A stretch of DNA of 64,000 nucleotides from contig NW_024468911.1 in assembly GCF_011745365.1 (NCBI RefSeq), positions 4,644,759 through 4,708,758 on the forward strand. Direction: 5' to 3'. The position numbers and the translations under genes are program-made. Position 1 is the first letter of the stretch. Each line of letters begins with the position of its first letter. The stretch is from Cryphonectria parasitica EP155. Its lineage: Eukaryota; Ascomycota; Sordariomycetes; Diaporthales; Cryphonectriaceae. Shown here piece by piece: positions 45,396-57,841 of this stretch. A model generated the notes under the pieces. That model was given only the letters and a program-made list of their open reading frames with translations. It ran no database searches and was not told the origin of the DNA.

Positions 45396-45426
<31 letters not shown>
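45396..45426. repeat. Poly-T run of 31
   Basis: The longest homopolymer in the window, flanked by GC-rich DNA with CAGCTGGGCAGC-type words on the left. Confidence 0.85.
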
Positions 45427-45428
<2 letters not shown>

Positions 45429-48173
45429 CCCTCTCTTCAGAGGTGTCAAACCCCTGCTCACTGCAGTGCTGGCGCTGATACCGGTGTAACGGGCGGTGTC
45501 AGCGCCCACAGGCTCGACCTGTCAGGTACCAGACAGCGCCATGCTTACCTGAGTTATAGCGTGGCAGCGTGGTAGCACGCCTGTAACCCAGAGTACCACT
45601 GCATTATAGTGTGTCTCTGAATCGGATGACATGTCTCTCAATACTTGGATCTCCTGACACCCGCGCGCCACCCTAAACATACACACATGCCTCTCGGGAT
45701 CTCTAACACGACTAGAAAGGAAGGAAGAAGAGAAAGAACAAGGAATAATGCGTACTCAAAAACTCTCTCGAGCCAAGTGTTTGCTCGCGTCACCTCTCGA
45801 GTCCCAGTGTCCGAGGCTGCCAATCACGAACCTCTGACGCCCGTCCCCCTCCTTTATACGACGACAACGCCTTGGGAATTTTCCAGCAACATACGCAGAC
45901 TGCATCCTGACGAGGGACTTTCTTTTCTTTTCTGCTTCCTTTTCTTTCTGTGCCGTGCCACCTGTCACCCCCCCCTCCTGCATCTGCATCATTAGGCGCC
46001 TTTTTGCCAAGGAGGGATGGAGGGGGAGGAGTTGGGCAAAGCCATCTCTGCATAAACCTGTTGTGAACCCAGCCAGCCATGATCAGCTCAATTTTTCCTT
46101 TCTCTCGTCATAGTTCTATGCACCTGGTCTCTTTGCCTCCCCCGGCGGGCAATTGGGTAAGGTGAGCTAGGAGGGCTGTTGTCTTTGACTGTGCACTGTT
46201 TGCATGTACATATGGAAGTATGTACTTTACTGTTTAAGTAATCTGCACGGTCATCCCCACGCCTAACTTACTAATACTTGGGAACTCACTAGTACTTGGA
46301 ATGGAGCCGAAGGCTGGCATATCGCTTATTTCCTCCTTCATCAGCTCGTATGTGCAATCTACCCAATACGCAGACGAGGACCGAGTGTGAGAAAAAGCGA
46401 GGCTGTGGTGCGCCCTCGGTTGAGGGTTCCCAACCCCTTCCACAGCCAGCCACGGTTCGGTGCTGGGTCGGGACCGGAGGTCGTAATTCATGCAGTCGAC
46501 TTTAAAGAATGGGGCCATCATGCACTCATGCACTGCCTAGTGATGTCGGATCGTGTGTGGTAGAATACCACTGGCAGCTGCTTGTCTTCGTGATCTGGGC
46601 ATCAACCCCATGCCCCCCACGCCTGATGGGCCGGCCGGTGGAAAAAAGAGGGGGAAGGAAAGGAGGTGGGGAGGAGGAGGAAGGGTTCGTGAAGATATTC
46701 GAGGCTTCAAAGAGCATGCATCATGCAGACCCTGGCTATAGCTGTCATCTTATATCGATGTGTTGTCACCAAACAGAACAACTAGGGTTTCAATCACGTT
46801 AATGAAGAAGAGTCCTCATTCCTGGCATATCGTTGACCTCGCTCCATGTTTAGAGGCCACGGGAAGAGGGATGGGGGGATCCCGGGGGGGAGGGGACATG
46901 ATGTCCACAGATTCTTGGTCGTCATCATCTTCGTCAAACCCGCAACATTCTCGAGAATTGGACGCTCAGTCAGTGCCCAATGAAAGTAGATTTATTTCCC
47001 GTTCCCCTCCTTGTTCCGTCGCCGGCCAGGCAATAGCCCCAACAAATTCTCTGCAGCTTGCCGCTGTCGCCGAGGGAAAAGAAAAGAAAACAACTCCTGC
47101 GCTTACGGCGGCTGGATATACCAACCCGGATTTCTCCTCAGGGCTGGAGAGGCGGGGAAACATTACTGAATTTCAAATATCAAAGTAGTCATGGCTTGCT
47201 CTTCCTCGGATTCTCTGTATCACTGAAGTATCATTTGTCACATTGAACGAGAATTCTATGGCAACGGAGCGGGTCCGAGTTGAGTAAGGGCATGGATTGG
47301 TGCTGGTCTTTCGATATCAACCACCTTCAAACCCAAATGCATGCAAGAGAATGTGAAGAAAGTAGGGGTGATTGACTTATTTTCTAAGTTCTGACTGATG
47401 ATGGTCATGTAATTCAAGATTTAAATTTGTGGCAGCTGTATTTTGTCAAAGCTTGCGAGCGTCTTGGGGGCTTGGAAACCTAGATTGACCCTATAGTCGG
47501 GAGCATCATTGGTTCTCGAGATGGATATAATGTAAGTCACTACTACCCCAGACACACTGTACCCGCACCGGTAGAAGCAACGACGTACCAGCAAGTGCTT
47601 GGCAGAAACGATCACACGAACATGCCAGGGTAGAGAGTTGACCCCTGTTGAGAGTTGCAGCGAGATCCGCTACAGCGGGTCTTTCCCGCTGGAACAGGGG
47701 CCCCTTGGACCCTGCTGTGGCGCACGTCATCCCGGTCTGTAGCCTAGCTTCAAGTCGTCAACTCCAAACCAGAAAAATACAACAAACAACATGCGATTTC
47801 AACATCGGAGAAAAGGAACACATCAGAAGTTCTACTGCATATCGTCGCGCACAAAAGAGACTTCCGAGATTCCAAATACTCCAGCGGACACACACAGCAT
47901 CTAGTGTCATATTTGAACGAAGCCACTTGCTCCAACACACGTTGGTATCAGCACACCTGATACATCCAGGTCATCCTTCGGAGGGAGTCTCAAAAGTACC
48001 AATCTGTGTCGTGTGCTGCTGAAAGGCCGCTTCAGCAAGACCAAGTGAAGCTGCTAGCCGTAGGTGGTCTATTTTGTCGAGGTAGACTCGTCACCGTCGG
48101 TAGGAGCAGTGGCCGCTCTCTGGGCCCATTGATCCAAGGAGACTGAGGAGAAGTTGGTGACCATCAGAGAGAT

Positions 48174-49664
48174 ATGGCTGAGGCAGATAGACCGCCTTCC
48201 CTGGAAAGGAACGATGTCCTGGATGAGAAGAACGGTATTGATGCCACAGACACTTCGAGTCCCGCAGCAGATGGCACGGTCACCGAGGACAGCCCTCAGA
48301 CGCGGGAAACTTCACCAAAGGAGGCGTTGATTCTGGACGCCTGCGGGCGAAGAGATATCTCCGAGCTCCAGGCACTGGCTGAGTTACCTGGAGGTTTTAT
48401 AACGGATGATTTGCGACAAGAGGCATGTGAGTTGCTCTCATGATAATATCATATCTTTTAATCGTAGATATGAAGCCATCGTGGTTGCTAAACAATCTCT
48501 CAGGGCCTATCTTGTTGGGCCTGCCCATAAGAACACGAACCGATGGAGATGAGAAGGCTCATGAGGCGTACCTCAGCCAGGAAGACCTCTCATGGAAACA
48601 CTTGCCTCCTCACAAGGATGAAGACCAGGTCAGACTCGATGTGGACAGGGCCTTCGTCTATTACCCTCATTGTGAGCAGACCAGCCGTGCCATGACTTTT
48701 GACACTTTATCACTGACAAATTCTATCAGATCGAACCGACGACGAACGCAATCGACAAAAGGCACATCTCTCTAACGTCATTCTCTCTGTACTCCGCCGA
48801 CATCCTTACCTTTGCTACTTTCAAGGCTACCACGACATAGCCCAGGTATTCCTCCTCGTTCTCCCGCCGGCCCTGCGCGCGCCAGCGGTAACTCGCCTCT
48901 CAACCCTTCGCATCAGGGACTTTATGCTCCCCAATCTCACCGCAGCGCTAGCCCAGCTCCGCCTCATTCCGTCCATTCTGAACGCCGCGGACCCCAAGCT
49001 CTGTGCGCACCTCTCCCAGACGGAACCCTTCTTCGCCCTGTCCGGCACGCTCACCATGTATGCCCACGACATACAATCGCTAGGCGAGATCGCCCGCCTC
49101 TTCGACGTCCTGCTGGCGCGCGAGCCCATCTTCAGCGTCTACATGTTTGCCCAGATCGTTCTGAACCGCCGCACCGAGCTCTTCGAGACACCCCCGACCG
49201 AGCCCGAGATGCTCCACTCCATCCTCAGCAAGCTGCCCCAGCCCCTCGACTTGGAGGCCCTCATCACCGCCACCTCGGAGCTGTGCGCACGCTACCCGCC
49301 CGAGACCCTCGGCGCCGCGTGGAGGCGCGGCATCAGCGAGTTCAGCGCCCTCAAGACGGCCCGGAGCACCGCCGACTGCGCAGGCCAGAGCGAGGCTGTC
49401 GGCGAGTACTATTTCACCCAGCACGTGCGCGATCTCGAGAGGCGCGAGCGCAGGGCCCAGGTGGTCAAGGCTCTCTGGGCCTACAGCCGGCCCGCGGGCA
49501 TGGTCGGCTTCGCGGTCCTGTTTGGTGTGCTGGCGTACTGGATGCGGCGCTCTCCACTGGTATCATCGTCGTTGGCGGGCTTCAGCGGTGGCAGCGGCGT
49601 CTTGGCGCGGCCGGCGACAGTCCTGCGCGCCGTGTTCTCGAAGTGGTGGTACCGGGAGTTCTAG
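48174..49664 (+). CDS. GYP8: TBC-domain Rab GTPase-activating protein with C-terminal anchor (Gyp8/TBC1D20 type)
   Basis: Exons 48174-48426, 48504-48671 and 48730-49664 encode 451 residues in frame. The TBC domain begins at the first junction with WPILLGLP. It contains the arginine finger motif VRLDVDRAF (exon 2) and the glutamine finger CYFQGYHDIAQ (exon 3), so both catalytic residues for Rab GTP hydrolysis are present. The HYRTDDERNRQK segment created by the second junction separates them. Residues about 397-412 (MVGFAVLFGVLAYWM) form one membrane segment near the C terminus, followed by about 39 residues. This tail-anchored arrangement is that of yeast Gyp8 and human TBC1D20, which act on Rab1/Ypt1 at the ER. 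The N-terminal 80 residues are acidic and likely disordered. The ATG used is the first in frame. Donors are GTGAGT and GTGAGC. Confidence 0.93.
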
Positions 49665-50358
49665 AGAAGACTCACCGGTCTGGTTCAGGCCTTGCATTTT
49701 GCGGCGTTGTGGTTACGGGCGTGGAGGGCTGGCTTGAGGCGGTGTTTGGGGTTCGCGATGCGGCTGGATGGGATGGTTGTTGGGTAGAATGATTTGCAAT
49801 CAGACATAAATGTTGAGTGAGAGTTGAAGGGCTGCAAAGTTCAACTAGCAGAAGAAAGTGGAATGGGGGAAGGGAAGTAGATTAGTATGTCTGTACTGTA
49901 GAACAAAAAGTGAGTGCAAGGAAGGCCAACAGGAGTTATTGCTGTCTCTGTATGGGTCGAGCAAGCAAGCGTGTATTTGTGAGACTTTTTGGTATTCATC
50001 CATGTATACACTATTCTCACCTAATACACAAGTATGTATTGATTGAACTGTTGTGTGGGTATAATCGAGCTCATCCAATGGGACTTTTCTTCTTTCCATA
50101 TCCTCCTTCTTCCCACATTACCCATCATCTTTCAAAAACTTTCAAGACAGTCTATTATAAGGAAGACAAGCTAGATATACAACCTTTTCCCAACCTATGC
50201 TCACCAAGAGCACACTCACTCTCTCTCTCCCCCCCCCCCCCTCCTCCCCCGGCCCCCTCTCATGAAAAACCGGCCTCTCTACCCATTCTATGAGTTCCTC
50301 ACAGACAAGCCCAATCCAACATCCTCCCCCTTTCCCCTTACCAACCTCTTCTCTCATC
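49665..50358. other. Intergenic region between convergent genes
   Basis: Separates the stops of the TBC GAP (+) and Vps52 (-). Presumed 3' UTRs; a CT/C run lies near 50218-50245. No gene is supported. Confidence 0.5.
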
Positions 50359-52713
50359 TCAAGCACCGTCCTGATATGCCTTCTTCAACCCTTCAAAGTG
50401 CTCCACCTGTTTCCCAGCCAATTTCCCCCCTTGCTCACCCACGTCCCCGATAATAGTCAATATAAGCGAGTAGTTATTATACAAGAACCGCTCCCTCTTC
50501 TTGCCTCTGGTGTCGGCGCCGAAGTAGGCCTGGCTGTACCTGGTCAAGAAGGCCTCCATCTCGCTCCGCAGGCGGCCGAGGCTCGTGACCACGGGCTCGT
50601 CGTCGCCGGCCTCGAGCGACAGCGCCAGGATGCCGCAGACGAGCTGGCCGAAGCGCTGGGTGACGACGTGCGGGGCGGCCGAGGTGGTCTTTGCGGTGGC
50701 GGCGGGGACGGGCCGCGAGGGCAGGGACGAGGTGAGGGCGCGCACGCTCTCGCAGTGGGCGTCCATGACGCTCTGCAGCCTGGGCCACAGCATCATGGAC
50801 GTGCCGTTGACGTAGCCGTCCATGGCCGGCACGCGCCTGCGCTGCAGCTCGAAGGCGAGGTGCTGGTTCAGCCGGATGCACAGCAGCAGGCCGAGGCTGT
50901 CGTACGTCTCGCTGACGAGCTGTCGAGTCAGGGCGTGGCCCAGCGCGAAAGTCGGCTCGAAGATGTGGGCAAAGTGCTTTCCGATCGTGGACATGCTGAG
51001 CGCCGGCGCGAAGAAGGACGCGAGGAAGGTGTACTCGGCAGTCGCGTTGTCGACGAGCGCGAGGTTGAAGTTCCGGAAGGGGACCTCGAGGTAGTGTGTC
51101 GACTGGTCCTCCTCGGCCAGGTAGGAGCTGATGGCCGCCTGGCTGGCCGTCTTGAGCAGGTCGATACGTCTTCCCAGGCTGAACGCATCGTGCGGCGCGC
51201 CGCCGAGCTTGGAGGTGCCGCTCAGCACCGTGGCCTTGCGGGATGAGTCTTCGTGGCCCAGCACGTCGGTTCTGTCAATCGTGTGCAGCTTGAGCTTTTC
51301 CAGCGCCTTCTGGTACCGGGTGAACTGGTTGAGGTAGTACCAGCGCATCGTGTTCCTGTATGCCTGACAGATCTCGTCGGCGAGGGCGGCATGATGCTTG
51401 TGTAGAAAGGTGTAGAGGTCTTTGAACTTGAGAAAGTTCTGCTGCTGGATGATCTGCGCGTTGATATGTGGTGACCTCAGGGCTTTGATCTGTGCCACGA
51501 GGTGATCCCTTATCCTCTCAATAGCCTGATTGTTGGGTTTCTCGTCAGTAAACCTGGCTTAAAAAGAACAGAAGGAGGCAGTATTGGAATTTTCAACATA
51601 CCTTCAATGTCAACTTCTCCAGCAATGGCCCCAAATCCGCCAGGGCCCTGCTCTGCCCCTGCCCCTGCATCGTCTTCTTGTACGCCTCGGACCGTCGATC
51701 TAGCTCGGCCAGGACCTTGATCCAAGCCTCATCGACATGGCCCTCGGCGATCTTGGACACAACGTGGGGGCCCACACTGAGCTCCTCCACGACAGGGCCC
51801 AGCCCCTTCTCGAGGGCCTGCCGGTTCTCGAGACGTACGTTGAGCGCCTGCGACCGCGCCTGCAGCGTCTCGATGTCGGCCGACACAGCAGCTAGGTCGT
51901 TGCGGAAGGAGGTCAGGTTCGTCTCTACGGAGGTCAAGACATCGTCGCAGGCGCGGATCGAGCGGTGTAAGTCCTCAAATTTGGTCTTGTCGTGCTCGTC
52001 TGTTTTGGTACAGGACAATATCGCCGTTAGCTTCCTGTCTGCGCATAGATATAGACTTATCGCAAAGAGAGAAGAGGGGGGGGGGGGGGGGGAGAGAGAG
52101 AGAGAGAGATTGTGCCTGTGTGCATGCTTGTAGAAATAATGTGTTCCAGGGGAAAGAAAGGGCAGGGACAAGAAAGTAAAGGAAGAGAAAACCACATACA
52201 TTCCTCAACTGTCTGTGATCTATATACCCCCTCATCGCCGCTGACCTCATCCCGCGCAAGGTATTCCCTCAGCGAGAGCCCGCCGAAGTCGACCTCAAGA
52301 TCAAGGTCCTCCTCTCGTATGCCTACGCCCTCTGCCCCTCGTGACAACGGGCTGACACTCCCGCTCCCACCATTCGCGACGGCCTCCTCGCCCAATATCT
52401 TGCCCAGCACATCCAGGCTCTCCCGCCCGTCATCGACCACCACAGTATGGCTCTGCCGCAGGCTCGAGCCCGCCGGCGCAACGCCTGCGCCTGTAGAGCC
52501 GTTGGCCCGGCCCCTCAGCAGGGACGTGGTCGAGCCCGTGCCATCGCTCGACGAGACGAGCGACACCGTCGAGGCCCTTGCGGAGCGCTGCTGTGACGAT
52601 GATGCGGTGATGTAAGGGGACCCTCGACCGGAGATACGTCTGGGGAGAGGAGAGATCGGGCGGGAGTCGAAGCCGGATGGGGGAGCATTGTGCCCGAGAC
52701 GATCGAGCCACAT
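50359..52713 (-). CDS. VPS52: GARP complex subunit Vps52
   Basis: Three exons on the minus strand (52713-52200, 51999-51602, 51525-50359) give 692 residues. Vps52 is a core subunit of the GARP tether, which captures endosome-derived vesicles at the trans-Golgi network. The N terminus (MWLDRLGHNAPPSGF) and its Ser-rich region are followed by the family core. The first junction creates TVEEYEHDKTKFEDLHRSIRACDDVL. The second exon continues as coiled coil (SADIETLQARSQALNVRLENRQ; VVEELSVGP), and exon 3 begins AIERIRDHLVAQIKALRSP and holds the helical C-terminal domain. I chose the ATG at 52713 because the upstream in-frame residues lack similarity to the family. Intron 1 (200 nt) contains a C17 run plus a CT tract on the coding strand, and its acceptor follows GAAGCTAAC. 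Confidence 0.94.
52076..52109. repeat. G17 run joined to an AG microsatellite, inside a Vps52 intron
   Basis: A G homopolymer runs directly into AG units in intron 1 of VPS52; the coding strand reads CT then C17. Confidence 0.85.
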
Positions 52714-53790
52714 GGCGTTGAGCAGAGGGGGGCGGCAGATGAGGTTGGCTATGGCGCGTCGGATCGACGAGGCATTGACATTGGTGCAGCTTCGCAAGCC
52801 CGAAACTGGATTCTCTCGTCGCCTAAGTCTGTCACTTATGTGGTGTAAGGGAGTGTGGACGGTCAGAAAAGGAAAGAAGGCTCAAAAAAAGATCGATTCG
52901 ACAGATTTCTGGTGCAGTTGACAGCTGAGCTCTTGGCCCTGCAATTGGGGTCCAGGTCTAATCACCCATAGTGGTCACTCAAGGGTTGCGGCCGAGGTCC
53001 GCACACGTCACTCACCAACACCCCCCTTTATCGATAAGCACCTACTGTAGAACAGCCTCAGGGGGTAGCTACGCAGTACTACACACTACTGCTACGCACT
53101 ACTGTGTGTACGTGGGCCCCTAATTCTTATTCCATGGTACACTACCGTAGTGCAAAGCTGATAACCATGTTAGATACTTGCATATTCCTTTCGTTGGTTT
53201 GGAATGCGTAATAGTGACATTCACAGCAGCAGCAAGTAGCAGAAGGTAGACAAACTCCGTCGTAGTGTCGCACTCAATGCTCTATTCTTCACTCAGGTAT
53301 ATCGGTATCTTTTCTTCATCTTGTCCTGTCTCCACCGCATAGCCAGCCACATAAATTGTCGGTCGTACATTTGGGGAGTCTCGGCGCGGGCGGGCGCGCA
53401 TATGTGTGTACGCGTCGAGGTCATCCGTGTCAAAAAGGAGGGGGGGGGGGGGGAAGGAAGTCGACCGCGCCTCGCGCCCTCAAGGGAAAGAATGAAAAAC
53501 ACGATGCCTGCCTTCGCTCGCTCATGCTCGTCCCAGAAGAGACTCCAACACCAAATGAAGTGAATATATACAAACAAGGACTCTGAGCCGTCAGTCCAAA
53601 GGCTCAGTCAGGTATGAGATATCAGCCAGTCAGTCATTCGCTCCGTGGTATCCCTAGTATCTCCGTCCACCAATGGTCATCCCATTCCAATTCCAATCCC
53701 CTTGATCGTCATGCTTGAGGCGTCCTTGCCTCTCCTTGTCGCCTAAGATGATATTGCCGTCAGTTGCCCTGACACTCGCCTTGGTCTCAC
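52714..53790. other. Intergenic region, Vps52 promoter side
   Basis: Between the Vps52 start (-) and the RhoGAP stop (-). It holds TAC/GTA-rich words near 53041-53145 (including CTACACACTACTG at 53079-53091) and a G run near 53441-53453. Single-frame open stretches are short; no gene is supported. Confidence 0.5.
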
Positions 53791-56700
53791 TTATTCCGAA
53801 GCGAAAATCTCGTTGCTCTGCTCGATCATAAACTGCACGGCGAGGTTCTTCGCATGCATATCTGTCATCTCTCTCTCTAGGCTGTGGTCTCGCATAATAC
53901 TGGGGGCAAACACCACAGCAAGATTCTTGGGCGACATCTGACGGCAGGTGGTCAGCTACAATATGGAAAAGAGACAAATGAAGGTGGATGAACGTACCAG
54001 GTTCTCCGGCTCCCGCTGGGCAACCCGGGCCAAGTGGAACATGAGGAACTCGAGACAATCACGGTGCTTCTGCGGAAGCATGTTGACCGTCTTGCGGAGA
54101 TGAGAACAGCGCTCATCGGCGTCAACACAGCCTAGATTCTTGTCAGTGCTCGTTCTGGTAGATGACCTTGCTGAGCGTAGAGGTGTGGGTGAAATAGACT
54201 CACCGTTGGACTCCAGGATCCGATCATAGACATCAAAGGTGAGCAGCGGTGTCGGGAGCTTGCGGAAATACTGCTTAAGCACGCTGGTCACAGATGCAAT
54301 GTCGATGCTGGGATCGGAGATGTCGAAATCCTCCATCTTCTCGAATCCCTCTTGTATCATCTTGACCTGGGAGTTGCCCCCTGATTTGCGGTAGATGCCT
54401 TCCGAGTCCATGCCCCGAAGCTCGACCTCCTCTATGCAGCGGGTCACCACGCTGGGGATCTGGCGTCGTTCATGCTCGGCCCTCTCGACGAGCTCAGATC
54501 CAAACAATGTGGTGGAGGCGTCCACCGTAGCTGTCGGTATCCCAAGATTGGCGGTTGAGATGGACTTTGGCATGTTCTGCATCGGCTGCTTGGTCTTGCC
54601 AAAGAAACCAAAAGAGCGAGCATCGTTCGGTGCGCCGCGGTTCTGCTGTCCGTTGGTCAGCGTTGTCGATGGTGCTTCCATGTTGGCCATAGTCATGTTA
54701 TAGGGGAGCCCGATGTTGTCGCTCGTCAGGCCACCGGGCTGCAGCTGGGCTCGTGGGTCGCGCTCGTTGGTTTGGAATGCAGCTACCGCTCGACCGACCT
54801 TGGTGATATTCTGTGCTACTGTCTTTCCTCCCCTCTTCCAGTTGAACTTCTTGGCCTGGCCCTTCCTGACCTGCACGACCGTCGGGCCCTCCAGGATAGG
54901 CTCGTCCATGTCCGTGCCCACCATAGTAGTAGCGCCAGTCTGGATGCTGGAGGCGTCAATGTTGTGCACAGAGGTGCTCGACGTGGCCTTGTGGTTCGCG
55001 TAGATGCCCAGGCCATTGGGCTTGCCGTCAGACGTCGCCTGCGACCGGAAGCGTCCTTGAATCTGATGTGTCAGGTCGTTGTTCATGTCGGCAAGCTGGG
55101 CGTTCTTGGACGAGAGCTGCTCGAACTCAAGCAGCGCGCGGTCCCGATCGGCCATGGCCTGGTTTTTCTCGTCGATCAAAAGATCTCGCTCGGCGTGCAG
55201 CTGCTCGATCGTGTTTGTCATGCTCTGCTTGACCCGGTCAAGCTTCTGGACGAACTCCTTGATGGCGGAATCCTCGAGAACGCGGGGGTCGATGGGTTGC
55301 TTCGTGTCCTTAGCCCTCTCCACATACCCAGCCAGTACCTCCAGTTGGCGGATCATGATCTCCGTCTGCGAGTCCAGAACGGAGACAGTCTTCCTCTTTT
55401 CTATCAGCCTTTCATTAAGAGTCAATAGATCCTTTTCTGAGTTGAACTGCCTCTCGAGCTCCGCAACGCGCTGCTCTGAGTTGCGCAGCTGTCGCTTGAG
55501 AAACGCAGGATCATCCCCTGTCGCGCTCTGCATAGAAATCGGACTACTTATGTCTTTTGCGTCGCCATTCGGGTCCGTTACAACTGGAGTCTTTGGCCAT
55601 CGTGGGGACGTAGTGCCGCGGGTCGTCTCACTCATACTCCTGTTGTGGCCACCACGTCCCTGCGGCGTTGATTCAGCGCTCGCAGTACGGCCGTGCCTAA
55701 CGGCATTCGACACACGTCGGAGGATGGAAGAGGACCCTTCGTCGGTTCCCAGAATTCGAGCCATGTCCTCGTCCATGGTGAAGTCACCACCAGAACTCCA
55801 CCTAGGAAGCTTTGGTGATGTCTTGTTCGGGGACCCTTGGGCGCCATTCTTTGCGCTGGTAGGGGTCTCCTTCGCAGCAGGTCCCGGGGGATGAGGGGGT
55901 GCACGGGGCGACATGTACGTGTCGCTCATCTTCTGTTCGATCTGTGGTCGCGGCGGCGGGGAGAACTCCCCCTCCTTCGGGGTCTTGCCATTCACTGCCA
56001 TCATGTGCGCGTCAGTACGAGTCGACAGGGCCGTATTTGTGGACGTACCACCGCGAGCGGCGGCCGACGCAGGAAGCTCCTTCCTGGGTATTGGCCTAGG
56101 GTTCTCTGCATCGCCCGCTCTGCTCATGCTCGTTGTCGTGTCGGACGGCTGATAAGTGTCAGGGGCCCTCTCGCGAGTAGTATCGCCGCCAACAGCTGGT
56201 GAGCCTGATAGCTCTGCAGGGCTAGTCCGTGGAAACAAGTCACGCTTGGCAGTCGTGTTGTCCTTCCTTGGAGATTCATCGGAAGCTGCGGCTATGGGAG
56301 AGCCGTCCTCCTCGTCGAGGCTGCCGGGATGGGTGGGGGATTTGTTGGCTGTGAGCTTCTTACTCTTGGGTGCGTCCTGCAGCTTGAAGTCGTCGGGCTT
56401 CCCGTTTGCCTGCCTATTGGGCTTTTCCTCGTGAGAGGTCTGTGACATGACACTCTTGTCAGATTTGGATGACTTGGACGCCTTCCGCGACGGCTCCTTG
56501 GGGGTCGAAGTCTCGTAGTCGGACGAGGTGCGCATGGCTTTCTCCTGGAACGCAATGTGCGGGGTGGATGTCTGGGAGCCGCGGCCTTCGCCTTTCTTGT
56601 CTGACGTGTTGCCCTGTCTCGCAAAATAGTCCTTGTCGGCGGTCGTCTTGCGCGCTTCCGCCGCCTCGAGGTTCGAGCGTGGAGAGGAAACGGAGGGCGC

Positions 56701-57841
56701 GGGGCTGGGGTCCAAAACCATAGGGATAAAGTTGTAGCTGTCACGATCTCCGCCTGCACCTGCAGCAACCGAGTCAGCCTGGCCGCCGTAGATATTGCTG
56801 TTCCTGTTGTTCCGATAGCTGGGGGCGTGCGAGCTGAGCGCAGAGTCCTTGACAAGTCCTGGGTGTCGCTCTGGCGAGCGGGCGGGGCGTTCGCTACCTC
56901 TTGATTCCTTCCTAGACTGGGCCGGCCGTGTCGGTCGGGGGGAGAGCTCTGTGGGCGTGTCGGAGTCGGGGGAGACGCGCTCGTCCGAGAATGCATTGGG
57001 GGGAATGGCACTCGGAGGGAGGGCGGGCAACGACTTCTCGACCATGGGGGAGTCTTTGTCTCGCGTTCGCGCCTGTGCAGCGGCTTTTGATTTTTTCCTC
57101 CGCCTTGCCATCAGTGACTCGTGACAGCTCATGCAAAAGATACCCTGAGAGGTCCTAGCATATCGCAGGTTTTCAATCTTTCTCTTGCAATTCCGACAAC
57201 GAAAGCATGTGGCGCAAAAGGCCTGGTCGCCCGTCAAGATGGCCAAATCTTCGATCTTGTTGCCGCAGGCGTTGCAGCTATATGTACAGTTATTGCATAT
57301 GAGGGAGCCATCGCCAAGTAGGAGGAGGTTCGCATCGGAGTCGAGGAGGGTGCCGCAGGTATTGCAACGGAAGCAGTTCAAATGCCAACGGTTGCCGGCT
57401 GTGGCATTGTCAGCTGTGCGCTCTGAACTCATACTGGTCTGTGTGAAAGTTTGGCGTTCAAGGAAGAAAAGAAAAAAAATGAAAATGAAAACAACATCAG
57501 AGCTCGCAAAGGAAGGTCGTGAAAGAGACAGATGGAGAGCCACAAAAGATGCAGTCCTTGATAGCCTCAGGAAGCGGACCGTTACAGAACGAGGGGGTAG
57601 AAAGCAGGGCATTGACAACGCCCAATCAGATCAGGACATACCAAGTTCAAAGGCCTTTCCTTCCTCCAAGATCTAGTGGTTTGGGAAAGTTTCGAGTTAG
57701 ATATTCTGAGTCCAGAGACAGTATCGTGATGCTGCTGCTCTCAAAGCTTCACTTGGGCTGGGAGGTTGTCAAATTTACCTCTCCGCATCCCTTGCACGGG
57801 AAGACATCCTCCTCCATGGGACTATCCAGATAGTCATCCAT
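53791..57841 (-). CDS. RhoGAP with two LIM domains (Rga1 type)
   Basis: Five exons on the minus strand (57841-57779, 57672-57642, 57398-54204, 54131-53998, 53937-53791) encode 1189 residues in frame. Exon 1 (21 codons, ending CKGCGE) and the 31-nt exon 2 (ILEEGKAFEL) supply the first half of LIM1. Its ligands are C16, C19, H37, C40, C43, C46, C66 and C69. LIM2 has C73, C76, then C93 in place of the usual His, C96, C99, C102, and a final CMSC pair. The middle is Ser/Pro/Lys-rich, with a coiled coil in the third quarter (RVAELERQFNSEKDLLTLNERL; IEQLHAERDLLIDEKNQAM). The RhoGAP domain covers about 994-1185 with the arginine finger in GMDSEGIYRKSGG and the block NLMSPKNLAVVFAPSIMRD. The LIM-LIM-coiled coil-RhoGAP order is that of yeast Rga1/Rga2, Cdc42 GAPs in polar growth. 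Lrg1-type proteins have three LIM domains. Confidence 0.93.

Larger units (their letters stand above)
44866..48173. promoter_or_regulatory. Divergent intergenic region upstream of MMS1-like and TBC genes
   Basis: A 3.3-kb stretch between the two starts. It carries a purine tract at 44934-45019, a T31 run at 45396-45426, C/T-rich blocks near 45915-45975, and a GA-rich patch near 46640-46680. Open frames are short and without domains. No tRNA or other RNA gene was recognised. Confidence 0.5.

Noticed and set aside
50290..51246. 318-residue plus-strand open frame over VPS52
   Set aside because: It is antisense to the well-supported third exon of VPS52. The Ala/Gly/Val/Arg-rich translation has no domain and reflects GC-rich third positions.
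57399..57618. Start of the RhoGAP at an ATG inside 57399-57618
   Set aside because: It would lack the first two zinc ligands of LIM1 and would read through a good acceptor (GCCACAG). The two upstream small exons give the full LIM domain in phase.
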